DNA of 64,000 nt from Brevundimonas variabilis (GTDB taxonomy: Bacteria > Pseudomonadota > Alphaproteobacteria > Caulobacterales > Caulobacteraceae). This document shows, in pieces, positions 28,901-40,620 of this stretch (within the stretch, counting starts at the first letter, position 1; every line of letters starts with the position of its first letter). The stretch spans positions 744,001-808,000 of the forward strand of contig NZ_JACHOR010000002.1 in assembly GCF_014199945.1 (NCBI RefSeq). The letters run 5' to 3'. A program made the translations under genes and the position numbers. The notes beneath the pieces are model-generated. The model saw nothing but the letters and a program-made list of their open reading frames with translations. It made no database searches and had not been told where the DNA came from.

Positions 28901-29542
28901 CTAGACGGTCTTGATGCCGTCGGCGTCAGCCTGTTCGCGCTTGTCGTAGACGTGATCTACGATACCCCACGCCTTGGCCTCCTCGGCGCTCATGAAGTGG
29001 TCGCGATCCAGGGTTTTCTCGACCTCGTCCAGGGTACGGCCGGTGTGCTGGACATAGATCTCGTTGAGGCGACGCTTGGTGTAGCGGATGTCCTCGGCAT
29101 GGCGCTCGATGTCCGAAGCCTGGCCGCGGAAGCCGCCCGAGGGCTGGTGGACCATGACGCGGGCATTGGGCAGCGCAATCCGCGCCCCCGCCTCGCCGGC
29201 CGTCAGGATCAGCGAGCCGGCCGAGGCGGCCATGCCCATGACCACGGTCGAGACGGGCGACTTGATGTACTGCATGGTGTCGTAGATCGCGAGCGCCGAG
29301 GTCACCTGACCCCCGGGGCTGTTGATGTACATGCTGATTTCCTTCTTCGGATTTTCCGATTCAAGGAACAGAAGCTGGGCGCAGATCAGGGACGCCATGC
29401 CGTCTTCGAACGGACCGGTCAGGAAGATGATCCGCTCGCGCAGCAGGCGCGAAAAGATATCGAAGGACCGCTCGCCCCGGCTGGATTGCTCCACCACCAT
29501 GGGCACGAGGTTGGATTGCAGATAGTCGATCGGATCGCGCAT
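28901..29542 (-). CDS. clpP: ATP-dependent Clp protease proteolytic subunit
   Basis: ClpP is the serine-protease chamber that works with ClpX or ClpA. The 213-residue protein has the N-terminal [21 protein letters not shown] region, the catalytic Ser in [10 protein letters not shown], His in VMVHQPSGG and a downstream Asp in [11 protein letters not shown] at 29542 with GAAGG upstream was chosen; 34 further in-frame codons run into the tig terminator region and are not family-like. It has hairpins on both sides, so it is probably a single-gene transcript. Confidence 0.97.
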   Translation of the reverse strand: MRDPIDYLQSNLVPMVVEQSSRGERSFDIFSRLLRERIIFLTGPFEDGMASLICAQLLFLESENPKKEISMYINSPGGQVTSALAIYDTMQYIKSPVSTVVMGMAASAGSLILTAGEAGARIALPNARVMVHQPSGGFRGQASDIERHAEDIRYTKRRLNEIYVQHTGRTLDEVEKTLDRDHFMSAEEAKAWGIVDHVYDKREQADADGIKTV

Positions 29543-29644
29543 GAAGGCCTTCTCGGTGGGGCTGGGCCGCGACACAGGTCGAACGGCTCTACGGACAGGA
29601 TATCGCGTTACAGGCGTCGGTATGCAAGGCGGCTGAAAATGCAA

Positions 29645-29673
29645 ATCCCCGCCCCGGTGACCGGGACGGGGAT
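29645..29673 (-). terminator. Terminator of tig
   Basis: ATCCCCG-C-CCCGG pairs with CCGGG-A-CGGGGAT around TGA, a 12-pair stem with one mismatch. On the minus strand TTTGCATTTTC follows. It lies 27 bases after the trigger-factor stop and before clpP. Confidence 0.7.
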
Positions 29674-29699
29674 GAAAGGCGTCCAGAGGGTGCGGCGGA

Positions 29700-31043
29700 T
29701 CAGCCCTCTTCGTCTTCCTTGAGCAGCTCTTCCTTGGTGATCGGCGTGTCGGTCACCTCGGCAGTACCGAAGATCAGGTCACAGACCTTTTCCTCATAGA
29801 TCGGCGCGCGCATCTGTGCGGCGGCGTTGGGGTTCTGGCGATAGAAGTCGAGAACCGCCTTTTCCTGGCCCGGATAGTTGCGGGCCTCGGCCATGATGGC
29901 GTTGTTCAGTTCCTGGTCGGTCACGCCGACGTTGTTGGTGCGGCCGATCTCGGCGAGCACCAGGCCAAGACGCACGCGGCGCTCGGCGATCTTGCGGTAT
30001 TCGGCCTTCAGATCATCGTCGGACTTGGCAGAATCTTCCGGCGGCAGGTTGCCGGCTTCCTTGTCGGCCTGAACCTGGGTCCAGATACCGTCGAACTCGG
30101 CGTCCACCATCTTGGGTGGCAGGTCGAAGCTGTGGGCCGTGTCCAGTTGATCCAGCAGCGCGCGCTTCAGCTTGAAGCGGGCTGCACCAGCGTACTGCTG
30201 GTTCAGATTGTTGCGGAGCAGTTCCTTGAGCTTGTCGAGCGACTCCAGCCCGATCCGCTTAGCGAAGTCCTCGTCGACCACGGCGGGGGCTTCCGATTTG
30301 ATGGCCTTCACCTTGATGTCAAAGGTGGCCAGCTTCCCGGCCAGGTTCTTGGCCTGGTAATCCTCGGGGAAGGTGACCTCGATGGTCTTTTCCTCACCGA
30401 CCTTGGCACCCTTGAGCTGCTCTTCGAAGCCAGGGATGAACCGGTTCGAGCCGATCACCAGATCGGCGTCCTCGGCGGCACCGCCCTCGAAGGGCTCGCC
30501 GTCCAGCTTGCCAAGGAAGTCGATGGTCAGCTGGTCGCCGTCGGCAGCCTTCACGGCCTTGCCCTTCTTGTCGGCATAGGACTTGGCCTGGCCGGCGAGT
30601 TCCGTCAGGGCCTCGTCCAGATCGGCGTCGGACGCCTCATAGACCGGGCGATCCAGCTTCAGGGTTTTGGGGTCGATCGGCGTGAAGTCGGGCATGACTT
30701 CCAGAGCCATTTCGTAGGCAAGGTCCTCGGTCCCGGCCATGACCTTGTCCATGTCCGAGGTCAGCTTCATCTCGGCTGGGGCGGCCGGACGCAGCTTGGC
30801 GTCCTCGAGGGCCTTCTGGCTCGAGGCGTTCAGCTGCTCGTTGATGATCTCGCCCATCATCTCGCGGCCGAAGGTCTTCTTGACATGCGACGTCGGCACC
30901 TTGCCGGGGCGGAAGCCCTTCAGCTTGATCTGCGGGGCGACCTCTTTGAGCTTGGCGTCGAGCTTGGCGGTCAGCTCCGTTGCGGGAATGGTCACCGCGA
31001 TGACGCGGCTGAGGCCTTCACTGGACTTTTCGACGACTTGCAT
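29700..31043 (-). CDS. tig: Trigger factor (ribosome-associated chaperone, PPIase)
   Basis: A 447-residue trigger factor with the three usual parts. The ribosome-binding N-domain contains the signature GFRPGKVP near residue 45, followed by the FKBP-like prolyl isomerase domain ([21 protein letters not shown], about 160-245) and the helical C-terminal chaperone arms ending in an acidic tail KEDEEG. It binds nascent chains at the ribosome exit. Its position upstream of clpP on the same strand is common in bacteria. Confidence 0.96.
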   Translation of the reverse strand: MQVVEKSSEGLSRVIAVTIPATELTAKLDAKLKEVAPQIKLKGFRPGKVPTSHVKKTFGREMMGEIINEQLNASSQKALEDAKLRPAAPAEMKLTSDMDKVMAGTEDLAYEMALEVMPDFTPIDPKTLKLDRPVYEASDADLDEALTELAGQAKSYADKKGKAVKAADGDQLTIDFLGKLDGEPFEGGAAEDADLVIGSNRFIPGFEEQLKGAKVGEEKTIEVTFPEDYQAKNLAGKLATFDIKVKAIKSEAPAVVDEDFAKRIGLESLDKLKELLRNNLNQQYAGAARFKLKRALLDQLDTAHSFDLPPKMVDAEFDGIWTQVQADKEAGNLPPEDSAKSDDDLKAEYRKIAERRVRLGLVLAEIGRTNNVGVTDQELNNAIMAEARNYPGQEKAVLDFYRQNPNAAAQMRAPIYEEKVCDLIFGTAEVTDTPITKEELLKEDEEG

Positions 31044-31222
31044 GACGGGGTCTGACGCTCTGGGGCGCTGCCGACGGTCGGCGCGCGGGGGGTTGGATAA
31101 AGCAAGAAGGGCCGCCCTTGCGGAGCGGCACCTCGAAGCCCGCCCTTATGTCGATGACCGGCCCAAAGGTCAACGCAGCCCGCCGGTTTCCCTCCGGCCG
31201 CGGGACGGCTATCTGTTCGATC

Positions 31223-31894
31223 ATGACCTCAGCCCCCTCCCCCATCGGTGTCTTCGTGACCCCGGTCACGCCGCTTCAGCAGAACTGCACCACCGTCTGG
31301 TGCACACAAACGATGAAGGCCGCCGTGATCGATCCGGGCGGCTCGGTCGATGCCATCATCGCCGAGGTCGCTCGCCGGGGCCTGACGCTGGACAAGATCT
31401 GGATCACCCATGGCCACCTCGATCATGCCGGCGGCGCTGCCGAGATGCAGGAAAAGGCCGGCGTCGACATCATCGGGCCCCATCCAGAAGACCAGTTCTG
31501 GATCGACGGCATTCCGTCCCAAGGCCAGGCCTATGGCCTGCCCGAGGCCCGCAGCTTCGTGCCCACCCGCTGGCTGGACGAAGGCGACACAGTCACCTTG
31601 GGAGAAACCAAGTGGGAGGTCCGCCACTGTCCCGGTCACACACCGGGCCACATCATATTTTTCAACCGGGAGGCCCGGTTTGCCCAGGTGGGCGACGTCC
31701 TGTTCCAGGGTTCGGTCGGTCGCACGGACTTCCCCAGAAGCGATCCCGCCGCCCTGGTCCGCTCGGTGGTCGAGAAGCTGTGGCCACTGGGTGACGACGT
31801 TACCTTCGTGCCGGGGCACGGGCCTCATTCGACCTTCGGGGCCGAGCGCCGGACCAACCCGTTCGTTTCCGACCGGGCACTGACAGGAACCTGA
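31223..31894 (+). CDS. Metallo-beta-lactamase fold hydrolase (glyoxalase II-like)
   Basis: The 223-residue protein has the metal motif THGHLDHAGG (HxHxDH) near residue 68, further ligands in CPGHTPGH and QVGDVLFQGS, and PGHGPHSTFG at the end. It starts PVTPLQQNCTTVWC, as in YcbL-type glyoxalase II-like proteins. Those hydrolyse thioesters such as lactoylglutathione in vitro. ATG at 31223 gives this family start; an upstream in-frame extension crosses the tig promoter region. It is divergent from tig and convergent with rodA. Confidence 0.87.
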   Translation: MTSAPSPIGVFVTPVTPLQQNCTTVWCTQTMKAAVIDPGGSVDAIIAEVARRGLTLDKIWITHGHLDHAGGAAEMQEKAGVDIIGPHPEDQFWIDGIPSQGQAYGLPEARSFVPTRWLDEGDTVTLGETKWEVRHCPGHTPGHIIFFNREARFAQVGDVLFQGSVGRTDFPRSDPAALVRSVVEKLWPLGDDVTFVPGHGPHSTFGAERRTNPFVSDRALTGT

Positions 31895-31900
31895 GGCGCG

Positions 31901-33061
31901 CTAGAGGATCTGGCCCTTGGGCAGCTCGACATAGCGGTGCACTCGCGTCGCCATCACAAGCCCGAAACCGAGCATGATGGTCATCATCGACGACCCTCCA
32001 TAAGACAGCAGCGGCATCGGCACGCCCACGACCGGTGCCATTCCCATCACCATCGCTCCGTTGATCAGGACGTAGAGCGCAAAGGTGCCGGTCGCCCCGG
32101 CGGCGGCGATCCGTCCGAAATGGCTGTGTGACAGGGACGCGATCCGGAGCGAGATCAGGATGATGGCGATATAGCAGGCCAGGACCGTCACTGAACCGAC
32201 GAAGCCGAATTCCTCCGACAGCGTCGAGAAGATGAAGTCCGTGTGCCGCTCGGGAAGGAACTCCAGCTGGCTCTGGCTACCCAGACCATATCCGCGGCCC
32301 AGCAAACCGCCGGACCCGAGTGCGATCTTGGACTGGATGATGTTGTAGCCGGTCCCTGTCGGATCCGCCTCGGGGTTCAGGAAGGTCAGCACGCGATTGC
32401 GCTGATAATCGTGCATGCCGAACATCACGAAGGGCGGAATTGTCACGACGGCGGCGAGGGCTCCGGTCGCGATGATCTTCCAGCTCAGCCCCGCGACAAA
32501 CATGATGATCGCCCCGGTCAGCCCGACCATCATCGCCGACCCCAGGTCGGGCTGTTTGGCGATGAGCAGGAACGGCACGCCGATCATCGCGGCAGGGATC
32601 AGCAGCTTCCAGGAGAAGCGGGCGTCGTTGGCCGTGTGGTTGTGGTACCAGCGCGCCAGAGCCAGAACGACCCCCAGCTTCATGAACTCACCGGGCTGAA
32701 GCCGGATGAAGCCGAGGTTCAACCAGTTCTTCGCCCCGGCCCCAACGGGCTCGTAGCCCAGGGGCGTGAACTCGATCAGCAGAACCATCACCAGCAGGAC
32801 GGCATACAGCGGGTAGGCTGCCCGGAACCACCATTTCGGGTGCACCATGGCCAGCCCCAGCATGGCAGCAAGCAGCACGCCAAACCGGACCATGTGATCC
32901 AGTGCCCAGGGCTGCCATTGTCCACCCGCAACCGAGTACAGCATGGCCGTGCCGACCCCGGCGACGATGCAGAGCAGACCCGTCAGCCGCCAGTCGATCT
33001 CGGCCAGCTTGGACGAAACCCGGTCCCGTTCGCCCGGGCGTGTCAGGGCCGAGGCGGTCAT
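31901..33061 (-). CDS. rodA: Rod-shape SEDS glycosyltransferase RodA
   Basis: RodA polymerises peptidoglycan glycan strands during elongation, paired with PBP2. The 386-residue protein has about ten membrane spans. The SEDS motifs are visible: GAKNWLNLGFIRLQPGEFMKL, AKQPDLGSAMM with the catalytic-site Asp, ERHTDFIFSTLSEEFGF and the C-terminal MPLLSYGGSSMM. It overlaps the end of mrdA by four bases and is the last gene of the mreB-to-rodA operon. Confidence 0.96.
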   Translation of the reverse strand: MTASALTRPGERDRVSSKLAEIDWRLTGLLCIVAGVGTAMLYSVAGGQWQPWALDHMVRFGVLLAAMLGLAMVHPKWWFRAAYPLYAVLLVMVLLIEFTPLGYEPVGAGAKNWLNLGFIRLQPGEFMKLGVVLALARWYHNHTANDARFSWKLLIPAAMIGVPFLLIAKQPDLGSAMMVGLTGAIIMFVAGLSWKIIATGALAAVVTIPPFVMFGMHDYQRNRVLTFLNPEADPTGTGYNIIQSKIALGSGGLLGRGYGLGSQSQLEFLPERHTDFIFSTLSEEFGFVGSVTVLACYIAIILISLRIASLSHSHFGRIAAAGATGTFALYVLINGAMVMGMAPVVGVPMPLLSYGGSSMMTIMLGFGLVMATRVHRYVELPKGQIL

Positions 33062-35061
33062 TGCGGCAGGTCCGAGGAAGCCGGTGGCGGGCTCGTCGCT
33101 TCGGCAGGGGCGACCGACGCAGGCAACGGAGTGACCTCTGCCACGTCATGGGCACCCGGGTCTTCGGTCTCGACAAAACCGGACTGTTCGATGCGAGCGC
33201 GGATCTCGGGATCCTTCAGAAGGGCAACCCGCATGATCTCCCGGGCCCGGGGAGCCCCGGCCGTGCCACCACCCATCCCGCCGTGCTGGATGATGACGGC
33301 AACGGCGTACCGTGGGTTATCGATCGGCGCATAGGCGATGAAAAGGTTATGGTCTTTCTGTGCCCACGGCCGTCCGGCACCCTTGCGGGATCCGGACCCG
33401 TAATTGCGGGACTGGGCGGTACCGGTCTTGCCGGCCATCCGCACCGGGCCAAGGCCCAGCTGACTGTTCCGGAACCCGGTCCCGCCGACATCCGTCACGG
33501 CCTCCATGCCTTCCTGCACGACCTTGAAGGCCGCGGCATCGAAAGGCAGGTCCGTGACCGCGGCGGCCGGCGGCTGTTCCACACCACCGATCGACTTGAT
33601 GAGCCGCGGCATCACGGCCTTCCGACCATTTGCCAGCCGTGACGTGTAGACAGCCAGCTGCAGTGCATTGACCGTCAAGGCCCCCTGCCCGATCCCGTAA
33701 CTGGGGGTCTCGCCGGGATACCATTTGCTGTCGCCACGCACAGGATTGTCACGGCGCCACTGGGTATCCGGCACAAGACCCGCCTTCTGGCCACCAACGC
33801 CAAGGTCGTAGGTCTGGCCAAAACCGAGCTCCCGCGCAGCGACGGCGATCGCGTCCGGCCCCATCTCGACGGCCAGTGTCATGAAATACACGTTGCAGGA
33901 ATTCTTGATGGCATCCCGCAGCGTCTGGACCCCGTGGGTGGCGTGACAGGCGAACCGTCGACCGAGGTAAAATCCGCCGGTGCACACGATCCGCCGTTCC
34001 GGGTTCGCCCCCCGTCGCAGCGCCGCCAGACCGACAACAGGCTTGAACGTCGAGCCGGGCGCGAATGTCCCCGTCAGAGCCTTGTCCAGCAGAGGCCTTC
34101 GCTCGTAGTCCGCGAGGGCGCGATAGGTGCGCGAAGGAACGCCGCTGACGAACAGGTTTGGATCAAAGGACGGCGCAGACACCATGCACAGGATGTCGCC
34201 ATTGCGGACATCCATCAGAACCGCGCCACCCGCCTCCTCGCCAAAGACCTCCAACGCCCGGTTCTGGACATCGGCATCGAGCGTGAGGATGACTTCATCA
34301 CCTGGAACCGCTGGCCTTGAGCCTCCGATATCCTCGGCAACCACCCGCCCGCGCGCGTCAACCTCGACACGATTGCCGCCCTCCACGCCGCGAAGCCGGG
34401 TGTCCAGGGCCTTTTCGACGCCCTGGCGCCCGATCCGGAAGCCCGGATTGTACAGAATCTGCGGGACCTCTTCGTCCCGCTCCCTGATCGCTGCGATGTC
34501 ACGATCATTCGGCTTGGCGACATAGCCAATGACGTGCGCAAACGCCCCCCCAAAGGGATAGAATCGCGCATCATTCATGTCGGCCATCACGCCTGGCAGC
34601 TCGGGCGCATAGAGATTGACCTTGGCAAACTCGTCCCAGGTCAGGTCACTCTTGACAGGAACCGGGCTGAAGCGTGCGGCGGCATTGACGTCACGAATGA
34701 TGGCCCGCCGACGTTCGACGGTATCAGGCATAAGCTGCCCCAGCAGATCGAGGGTCTGATCCAGATCATTGGTCTCGTCTCGAACGATCAGAACCCGGAA
34801 GCTTGGCCGGTTGCCCGCGATGACAACACCGTTGCGGTCCTTGATCAGCCCGCGCGGCGGCAGCACGAGGCGAAAGTTGAACTGGTTCTCCTTGGCCAGC
34901 GTCGCATAGTCCTGGGCCTGAACGACCTGCAACTGGGTCAGCCGCCCGGTCAGGGCCACGACGCCCAGAGCGGTCAGGCCACCGACCACGAATGTCCGCC
35001 TCAGGAATGAGCCCTGACGCTCGTTGACGTCGGAAAAGAAGATGGAGGGCTCGCTGCTCAT
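33058..35061 (-). CDS. mrdA: Penicillin-binding protein 2 (elongation transpeptidase)
   Basis: PBP2 cross-links new peptidoglycan along the side wall. The 667-residue class B PBP has a short cytoplasmic start, one membrane anchor (about 24-43), a pedestal domain with LPPRGLIKDRNG, and the transpeptidase domain with the SxxK motif GTFAPGSTFKP, SxN as SCN and KTGTAQ. A Pro/Ala/Thr-rich tail of about 35 residues follows. It overlaps mreD and rodA by four bases each, so the three are tightly coupled. Confidence 0.96.
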   Translation of the reverse strand: MSSEPSIFFSDVNERQGSFLRRTFVVGGLTALGVVALTGRLTQLQVVQAQDYATLAKENQFNFRLVLPPRGLIKDRNGVVIAGNRPSFRVLIVRDETNDLDQTLDLLGQLMPDTVERRRAIIRDVNAAARFSPVPVKSDLTWDEFAKVNLYAPELPGVMADMNDARFYPFGGAFAHVIGYVAKPNDRDIAAIRERDEEVPQILYNPGFRIGRQGVEKALDTRLRGVEGGNRVEVDARGRVVAEDIGGSRPAVPGDEVILTLDADVQNRALEVFGEEAGGAVLMDVRNGDILCMVSAPSFDPNLFVSGVPSRTYRALADYERRPLLDKALTGTFAPGSTFKPVVGLAALRRGANPERRIVCTGGFYLGRRFACHATHGVQTLRDAIKNSCNVYFMTLAVEMGPDAIAVAARELGFGQTYDLGVGGQKAGLVPDTQWRRDNPVRGDSKWYPGETPSYGIGQGALTVNALQLAVYTSRLANGRKAVMPRLIKSIGGVEQPPAAAVTDLPFDAAAFKVVQEGMEAVTDVGGTGFRNSQLGLGPVRMAGKTGTAQSRNYGSGSRKGAGRPWAQKDHNLFIAYAPIDNPRYAVAVIIQHGGMGGGTAGAPRAREIMRVALLKDPEIRARIEQSGFVETEDPGAHDVAEVTPLPASVAPAEATSPPPASSDLPQ

Positions 35062-35564
35062 CGGAAGCGCACGTCACCGTCGTCGAACCGCTGGATCATC
35101 CAGTCGGCAATGGGAAACAGGATCAGGGTCGGCACAACCTGGCTCGCCAGAGATATCAGGCTCGGAGCGTTCCCGATCGCGACGGTAACGATGACATAGG
35201 CCAGCAAAAAGGCGAACAGGGTCGAGCCCGCATACAGAACAAAGAGGAAAAGCGTTTCCTGACCCACCATCAGGTTTCGGGCCGCCAGCATGATGCCATA
35301 GACGGCGATCAGGCTCAGGGGCCAGAGCCCGAGAATGCCGCCCCAGAAAAGATCGAGGAAGACGCCGAGACCAAACAGGACGGCGGGAGCCACCATCGAC
35401 GGGCGGATGAGCGGCCAGGCGAATGCGAGGACCATCGGCCATACGGGCTGAGGCAGATTGAGACCGAACAGGCTGACGGGCGTCGACAGAACGACAGTCA
35501 ACAGGATGGCCAGCAGGGTTGGCCAACCAATCCACGACATGGGGCCGACCACGCGGACAGCCAT
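35058..35564 (-). CDS. mreD: Rod-shape-determining membrane protein MreD
   Basis: The 168-residue protein has five or six hydrophobic helices, little sequence conservation and the expected position between mreC and mrdA. It is an inner-membrane part of the elongasome. ATG at 35564 starts MAVRVVGPMSWIGWP eight bases after the mreC stop; the much longer in-frame reading upstream is the shadow of mreC. Confidence 0.88.
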   Translation of the reverse strand: MAVRVVGPMSWIGWPTLLAILLTVVLSTPVSLFGLNLPQPVWPMVLAFAWPLIRPSMVAPAVLFGLGVFLDLFWGGILGLWPLSLIAVYGIMLAARNLMVGQETLFLFVLYAGSTLFAFLLAYVIVTVAIGNAPSLISLASQVVPTLILFPIADWMIQRFDDGDVRFR

Positions 35565-35572
35565 GGACCGTC

Positions 35573-36700
35573 TCACCCCCGGGCTCCCGGCACGGGTGTT
35601 GGTGCCTGGTCCGTCGCTGACGGCAGAGGGGCCGGCCGCGAGTCCGGCGATGGGGCGGTCTGCGTTTGCGCGGGCAGCGGTGTCTGACGATCGGCATTGG
35701 CCTCGGCGATGCGACGATCGCGGGCAGCGGTCGCTGCAGCGTCCGCGGCCGTGCGGCGGGTCATGGCATCCGAGATTGCAGCCGCCTCGTTGGCGTTCGG
35801 AGGCGGTGCGGAGCCAAGGCCCGCAAGCGGCGGGGCATTCAGACCATTTGGATCTGCCAGTTGCCCGAAACTCTGGAACAGCAGTACACGAACATAGTCG
35901 ACCGCGCCTCTGTCGCTGAACAGCTTGACCCTCCAGCTGCCATCTACGCCCTTGGCGACAATACCGACGGGCAAGCCACGCGGAAAACCGCCGCCATCCC
36001 CGGACGTCAGGACGCGATCTCCTGCCTTCAGGCCCGTGCCGCGCACATAGGCCAATCGCGGATTGGCGCTGGCATCGCCCGTCAGCAGTGCGCGCTGATC
36101 CGTTCGTTCGATCAGGACCGGTGTGCGACTGGCGACATCCGTCAGGAGAAGAACGCGGCTGATCCCGGCCGTGGTGCCGACCACCCTGCCGACCAGACCA
36201 TGCTCGTTCATGACCGGATTTCCGATACGCACGCCCTTTCCGGCACCGACATCGATCAGTCGCGCGCGCGCAAACGGTCCCCGGGAGTCCTGGACCGTGG
36301 CCCCGGCCGCCATCGGCACAGGCGGATCGGTCCGTATGCCCATCAGGGCTTCGTAGCGTTCGTTGACGGTTTTCATCGCAATGGCCTGATCCCTCCATTG
36401 CTTGAGTTCGGCATTCTCGGCCTTCAGCCGCCGGTTCTCCGATATTGCAAAGAAGTATCCGCCGATGTGATCTCCAACGGCTCCCGTCCATCGCACCGGG
36501 GCCGCAAAGATGCCGCCCACCGGACCGGCGACGGCCACGAAGCCAGCACGAACCGGACCGGTTTCACCGCGCCCCGCTGCCGTCCCGCGATCGCCAACGA
36601 TCATCACGATCGATGCAATCAGGGCGACGACGACCACGACCGCGGCAGTCCATGCCAGCGGTACCTTGATATTCTCGAACGGTCCGTCGCGAAACGCCAC
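35573..36700 (-). CDS. mreC: Rod-shape-determining protein MreC
   Basis: MreC is the periplasmic elongasome scaffold that activates PBP2-RodA. The 375-residue protein has one membrane span (about 15-37), a coiled coil (ENRRLKAENAELKQWRDQ) and the double beta-barrel core with VMNEHGLVGRVV and LTSGDGGGFPRGLPVG. A long Pro/Ala/Gln-rich tail of about 95 residues is extra to the enterobacterial form. The start is GTG at 36700, preferred because GGAAGG is well spaced before it; GTG at 36706 is the alternative. Confidence 0.93.
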   Translation of the reverse strand: MAFRDGPFENIKVPLAWTAAVVVVVALIASIVMIVGDRGTAAGRGETGPVRAGFVAVAGPVGGIFAAPVRWTGAVGDHIGGYFFAISENRRLKAENAELKQWRDQAIAMKTVNERYEALMGIRTDPPVPMAAGATVQDSRGPFARARLIDVGAGKGVRIGNPVMNEHGLVGRVVGTTAGISRVLLLTDVASRTPVLIERTDQRALLTGDASANPRLAYVRGTGLKAGDRVLTSGDGGGFPRGLPVGIVAKGVDGSWRVKLFSDRGAVDYVRVLLFQSFGQLADPNGLNAPPLAGLGSAPPPNANEAAAISDAMTRRTAADAAATAARDRRIAEANADRQTPLPAQTQTAPSPDSRPAPLPSATDQAPTPVPGARG

Positions 36701-36813
36701 GGCCACCTTCCTGATAGAGGGTCAGAATCAGCGGGAAAGCCCAGCCGACAGGGCGAACCTATCGCAAAACACGGCCCGTTGGGGAACCGCAGATCACGAT
36801 CGGGTGACGCAGA

Positions 36814-37863
<1,050 letters not shown>

Positions 37864-38033
37864 CTACCGTATCTTGCAGGCCAAAGGGCGGTCTTGATGG
37901 TCGTCGGCTTCGGCGATTGCCCCGCCGCGGCCATCCCCATGCCCGCAACATCTTGATCGTCTTCGCCTGACCGGCTGAGGGCGGTTTGCCCTTATGGCGA
38001 CCTGATTACAAGCCCTTTGAGGCGGCCCTGCGT

Positions 38034-38486
38034 CTACGCCACGGCGGATGTTCGATCAGGCTCCGTTTGGGTTGCCATAAGGGAATCCATCGCGGGATAC
38101 AGATGGTCTTCCTCACGTTCCACCCGAAGGGCCAAAGCTTCGACGATCCCGCGCGTCGCCCGGGCAAACCGTTCGGGATGCGCGTGGATCGTTTCGGCTG
38201 ACCATTCCCTGCGGTAGGCCTGCCAGGCTCCAAGAACCCCGCCCATCTCTTCAAAGCTGTCGGTTGCGAATGTCCGCAAATTCTCTTCGCTGGCCTTCAT
38301 CAGGGTTGGATAAAGCCACTCGTCCTCGATCTGCAGGTGCCGCACCAGCAACGCATTCATGCCGCCAATGATGTGATCGGCTTCAAGCGCGTCATCCTGG
38401 ACACGAACCCTGCCCGCCAGACCTGCCAACTCACTCGCCCTGTCGAGTAGAACGCGATGCTGGGCCCTGAGGGTCCGGATAATCAT
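38034..38486 (-). CDS. Hemerythrin/HHE-domain protein
   Basis: A 150-residue four-helix-bundle HHE protein with likely di-iron ligands: His in AQHRVLLDRA, the H-xxx-E pair in VRHLQIEDEWLYP and the E-xxx-H/D group in VEREEDHLYPAM. Members bind oxygen or nitric oxide, or protect iron centres. The start at ATG 38486 follows AGGAG by eight bases, a strong ribosome site; 28 in-frame codons upstream are not family-like. The gap of 179 bases to mreB (37855-38033) holds the mreB promoter and an inverted repeat arm. Confidence 0.82.
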   Translation of the reverse strand: MIIRTLRAQHRVLLDRASELAGLAGRVRVQDDALEADHIIGGMNALLVRHLQIEDEWLYPTLMKASEENLRTFATDSFEEMGGVLGAWQAYRREWSAETIHAHPERFARATRGIVEALALRVEREEDHLYPAMDSLMATQTEPDRTSAVA

Positions 38487-38589
38487 GCACAGTCTCCTAA
38501 TCGAGAAGGATACGACCATGGTGGGATGAACAGCGTTTGAAGAGACGGTTAGGTGTGAATGCGTATTCACCTTGCCTGGTCACGCCCCG

Positions 38590-39291
38590 TCAGGATTCGC
38601 GGTGCTTCACGATCTCGCGCACGGCCAGCATGATGATCAGCCACACGATGGCAACTCCAGCCAAGACGAGGGATGTCCAGACGCCGTCACCACTGACAGC
38701 GCTCATGAACGACCCTCCGAAGAAAGCCACCAGGGCCGTCTTCGGCAGCACGCCCAGAGCACAGCCGCCAAGGAAGCCCGGGAACGATGCCCGCGCGGCT
38801 CCGAAGGCCATATTCACGACGATGAACGGGGCCGACGGCACATTGCGGATCATGAAGCTGGCATAGAAGGCATTGCGCCCGACAAACCGCTTCAACCGCT
38901 CGGTCGTCCGGCCACCGAATCGTTCGACCGCCCGCGCCGTAGGTCCTCTACCCAGCCAGTAGGTGACGGCGGCGGAGACGATCGTGGCCACCCAGCTGTA
39001 GGCAAAGCCCCACCACGGCCCGAAGGCCACGACGCAGGCTGCAATCAGGATGAACTGAGGCACGCCCAGAAAGGCCGAAAGGGTAAAGGCTATGATGGCC
39101 GCCACCAGTCCCCACGGACTGCTTCCGAACCCGTTCAGCCAATGCTCCAGCCGGGCCTCGGCCCCAAATCCAAGCTGCGACTTCCCGACCGCGAACAGGG
39201 CGACCACGCCGCCGAACAGCAGCAGCGTGGCCACCAGCGTCCGCCACCGGCGAGCCTCCATGTTCAGCAGGAAATCGAGCAATCCGCGCAT
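38590..39291 (-). CDS. VTT/TVP38-TMEM64 family membrane protein
   Basis: 233 residues with five or six hydrophobic helices. It contains the VTT (DedA-like) core: FLGVPQFILIAACVVAFGPWWG, AVTYWLGRG, and the later MIRNVPSAPFIVVNMAFGAA and FLGGCALGVLPKT. Relatives move or scramble phospholipids or undecaprenyl phosphate; the substrate here is unknown. It is divergent from the aminotransferase gene by 120 bases. Confidence 0.85.
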   Translation of the reverse strand: MRGLLDFLLNMEARRWRTLVATLLLFGGVVALFAVGKSQLGFGAEARLEHWLNGFGSSPWGLVAAIIAFTLSAFLGVPQFILIAACVVAFGPWWGFAYSWVATIVSAAVTYWLGRGPTARAVERFGGRTTERLKRFVGRNAFYASFMIRNVPSAPFIVVNMAFGAARASFPGFLGGCALGVLPKTALVAFFGGSFMSAVSGDGVWTSLVLAGVAIVWLIIMLAVREIVKHRES

Positions 39292-39370
39292 GATCCGGTC
39301 CTAGCACCGGCAAATCGCCCGGGCGAGACGACAGAGGTTTGCCCCCGCAATCGCATCTGCTTATGAGACT

Positions 39371-39397
39371 TTGCCGCGTGTCTCCCCACAGCGGCAA
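39371..39397 (+). promoter_or_regulatory. Leader hairpin before the aminotransferase gene
   Basis: TTGCCGC (39371-39377) pairs with GCGGCAA (39391-39397), with a further TGT/ACA inside around CTCCCC. It ends 14 bases before the start codon, next to the GGGGTGA ribosome site. It could modulate translation or be the remains of a terminator of upstream readthrough. Confidence 0.3.
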
Positions 39398-39408
39398 GAT
39401 CGGGGTGA

Positions 39409-40617
<1,209 letters not shown>

Positions 40618-40620
40618 GAC

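Noticed and set aside
28778..29722. 314-codon plus-strand frame across clpP
   Set aside because: Antisense to clpP and crosses two terminator hairpins.
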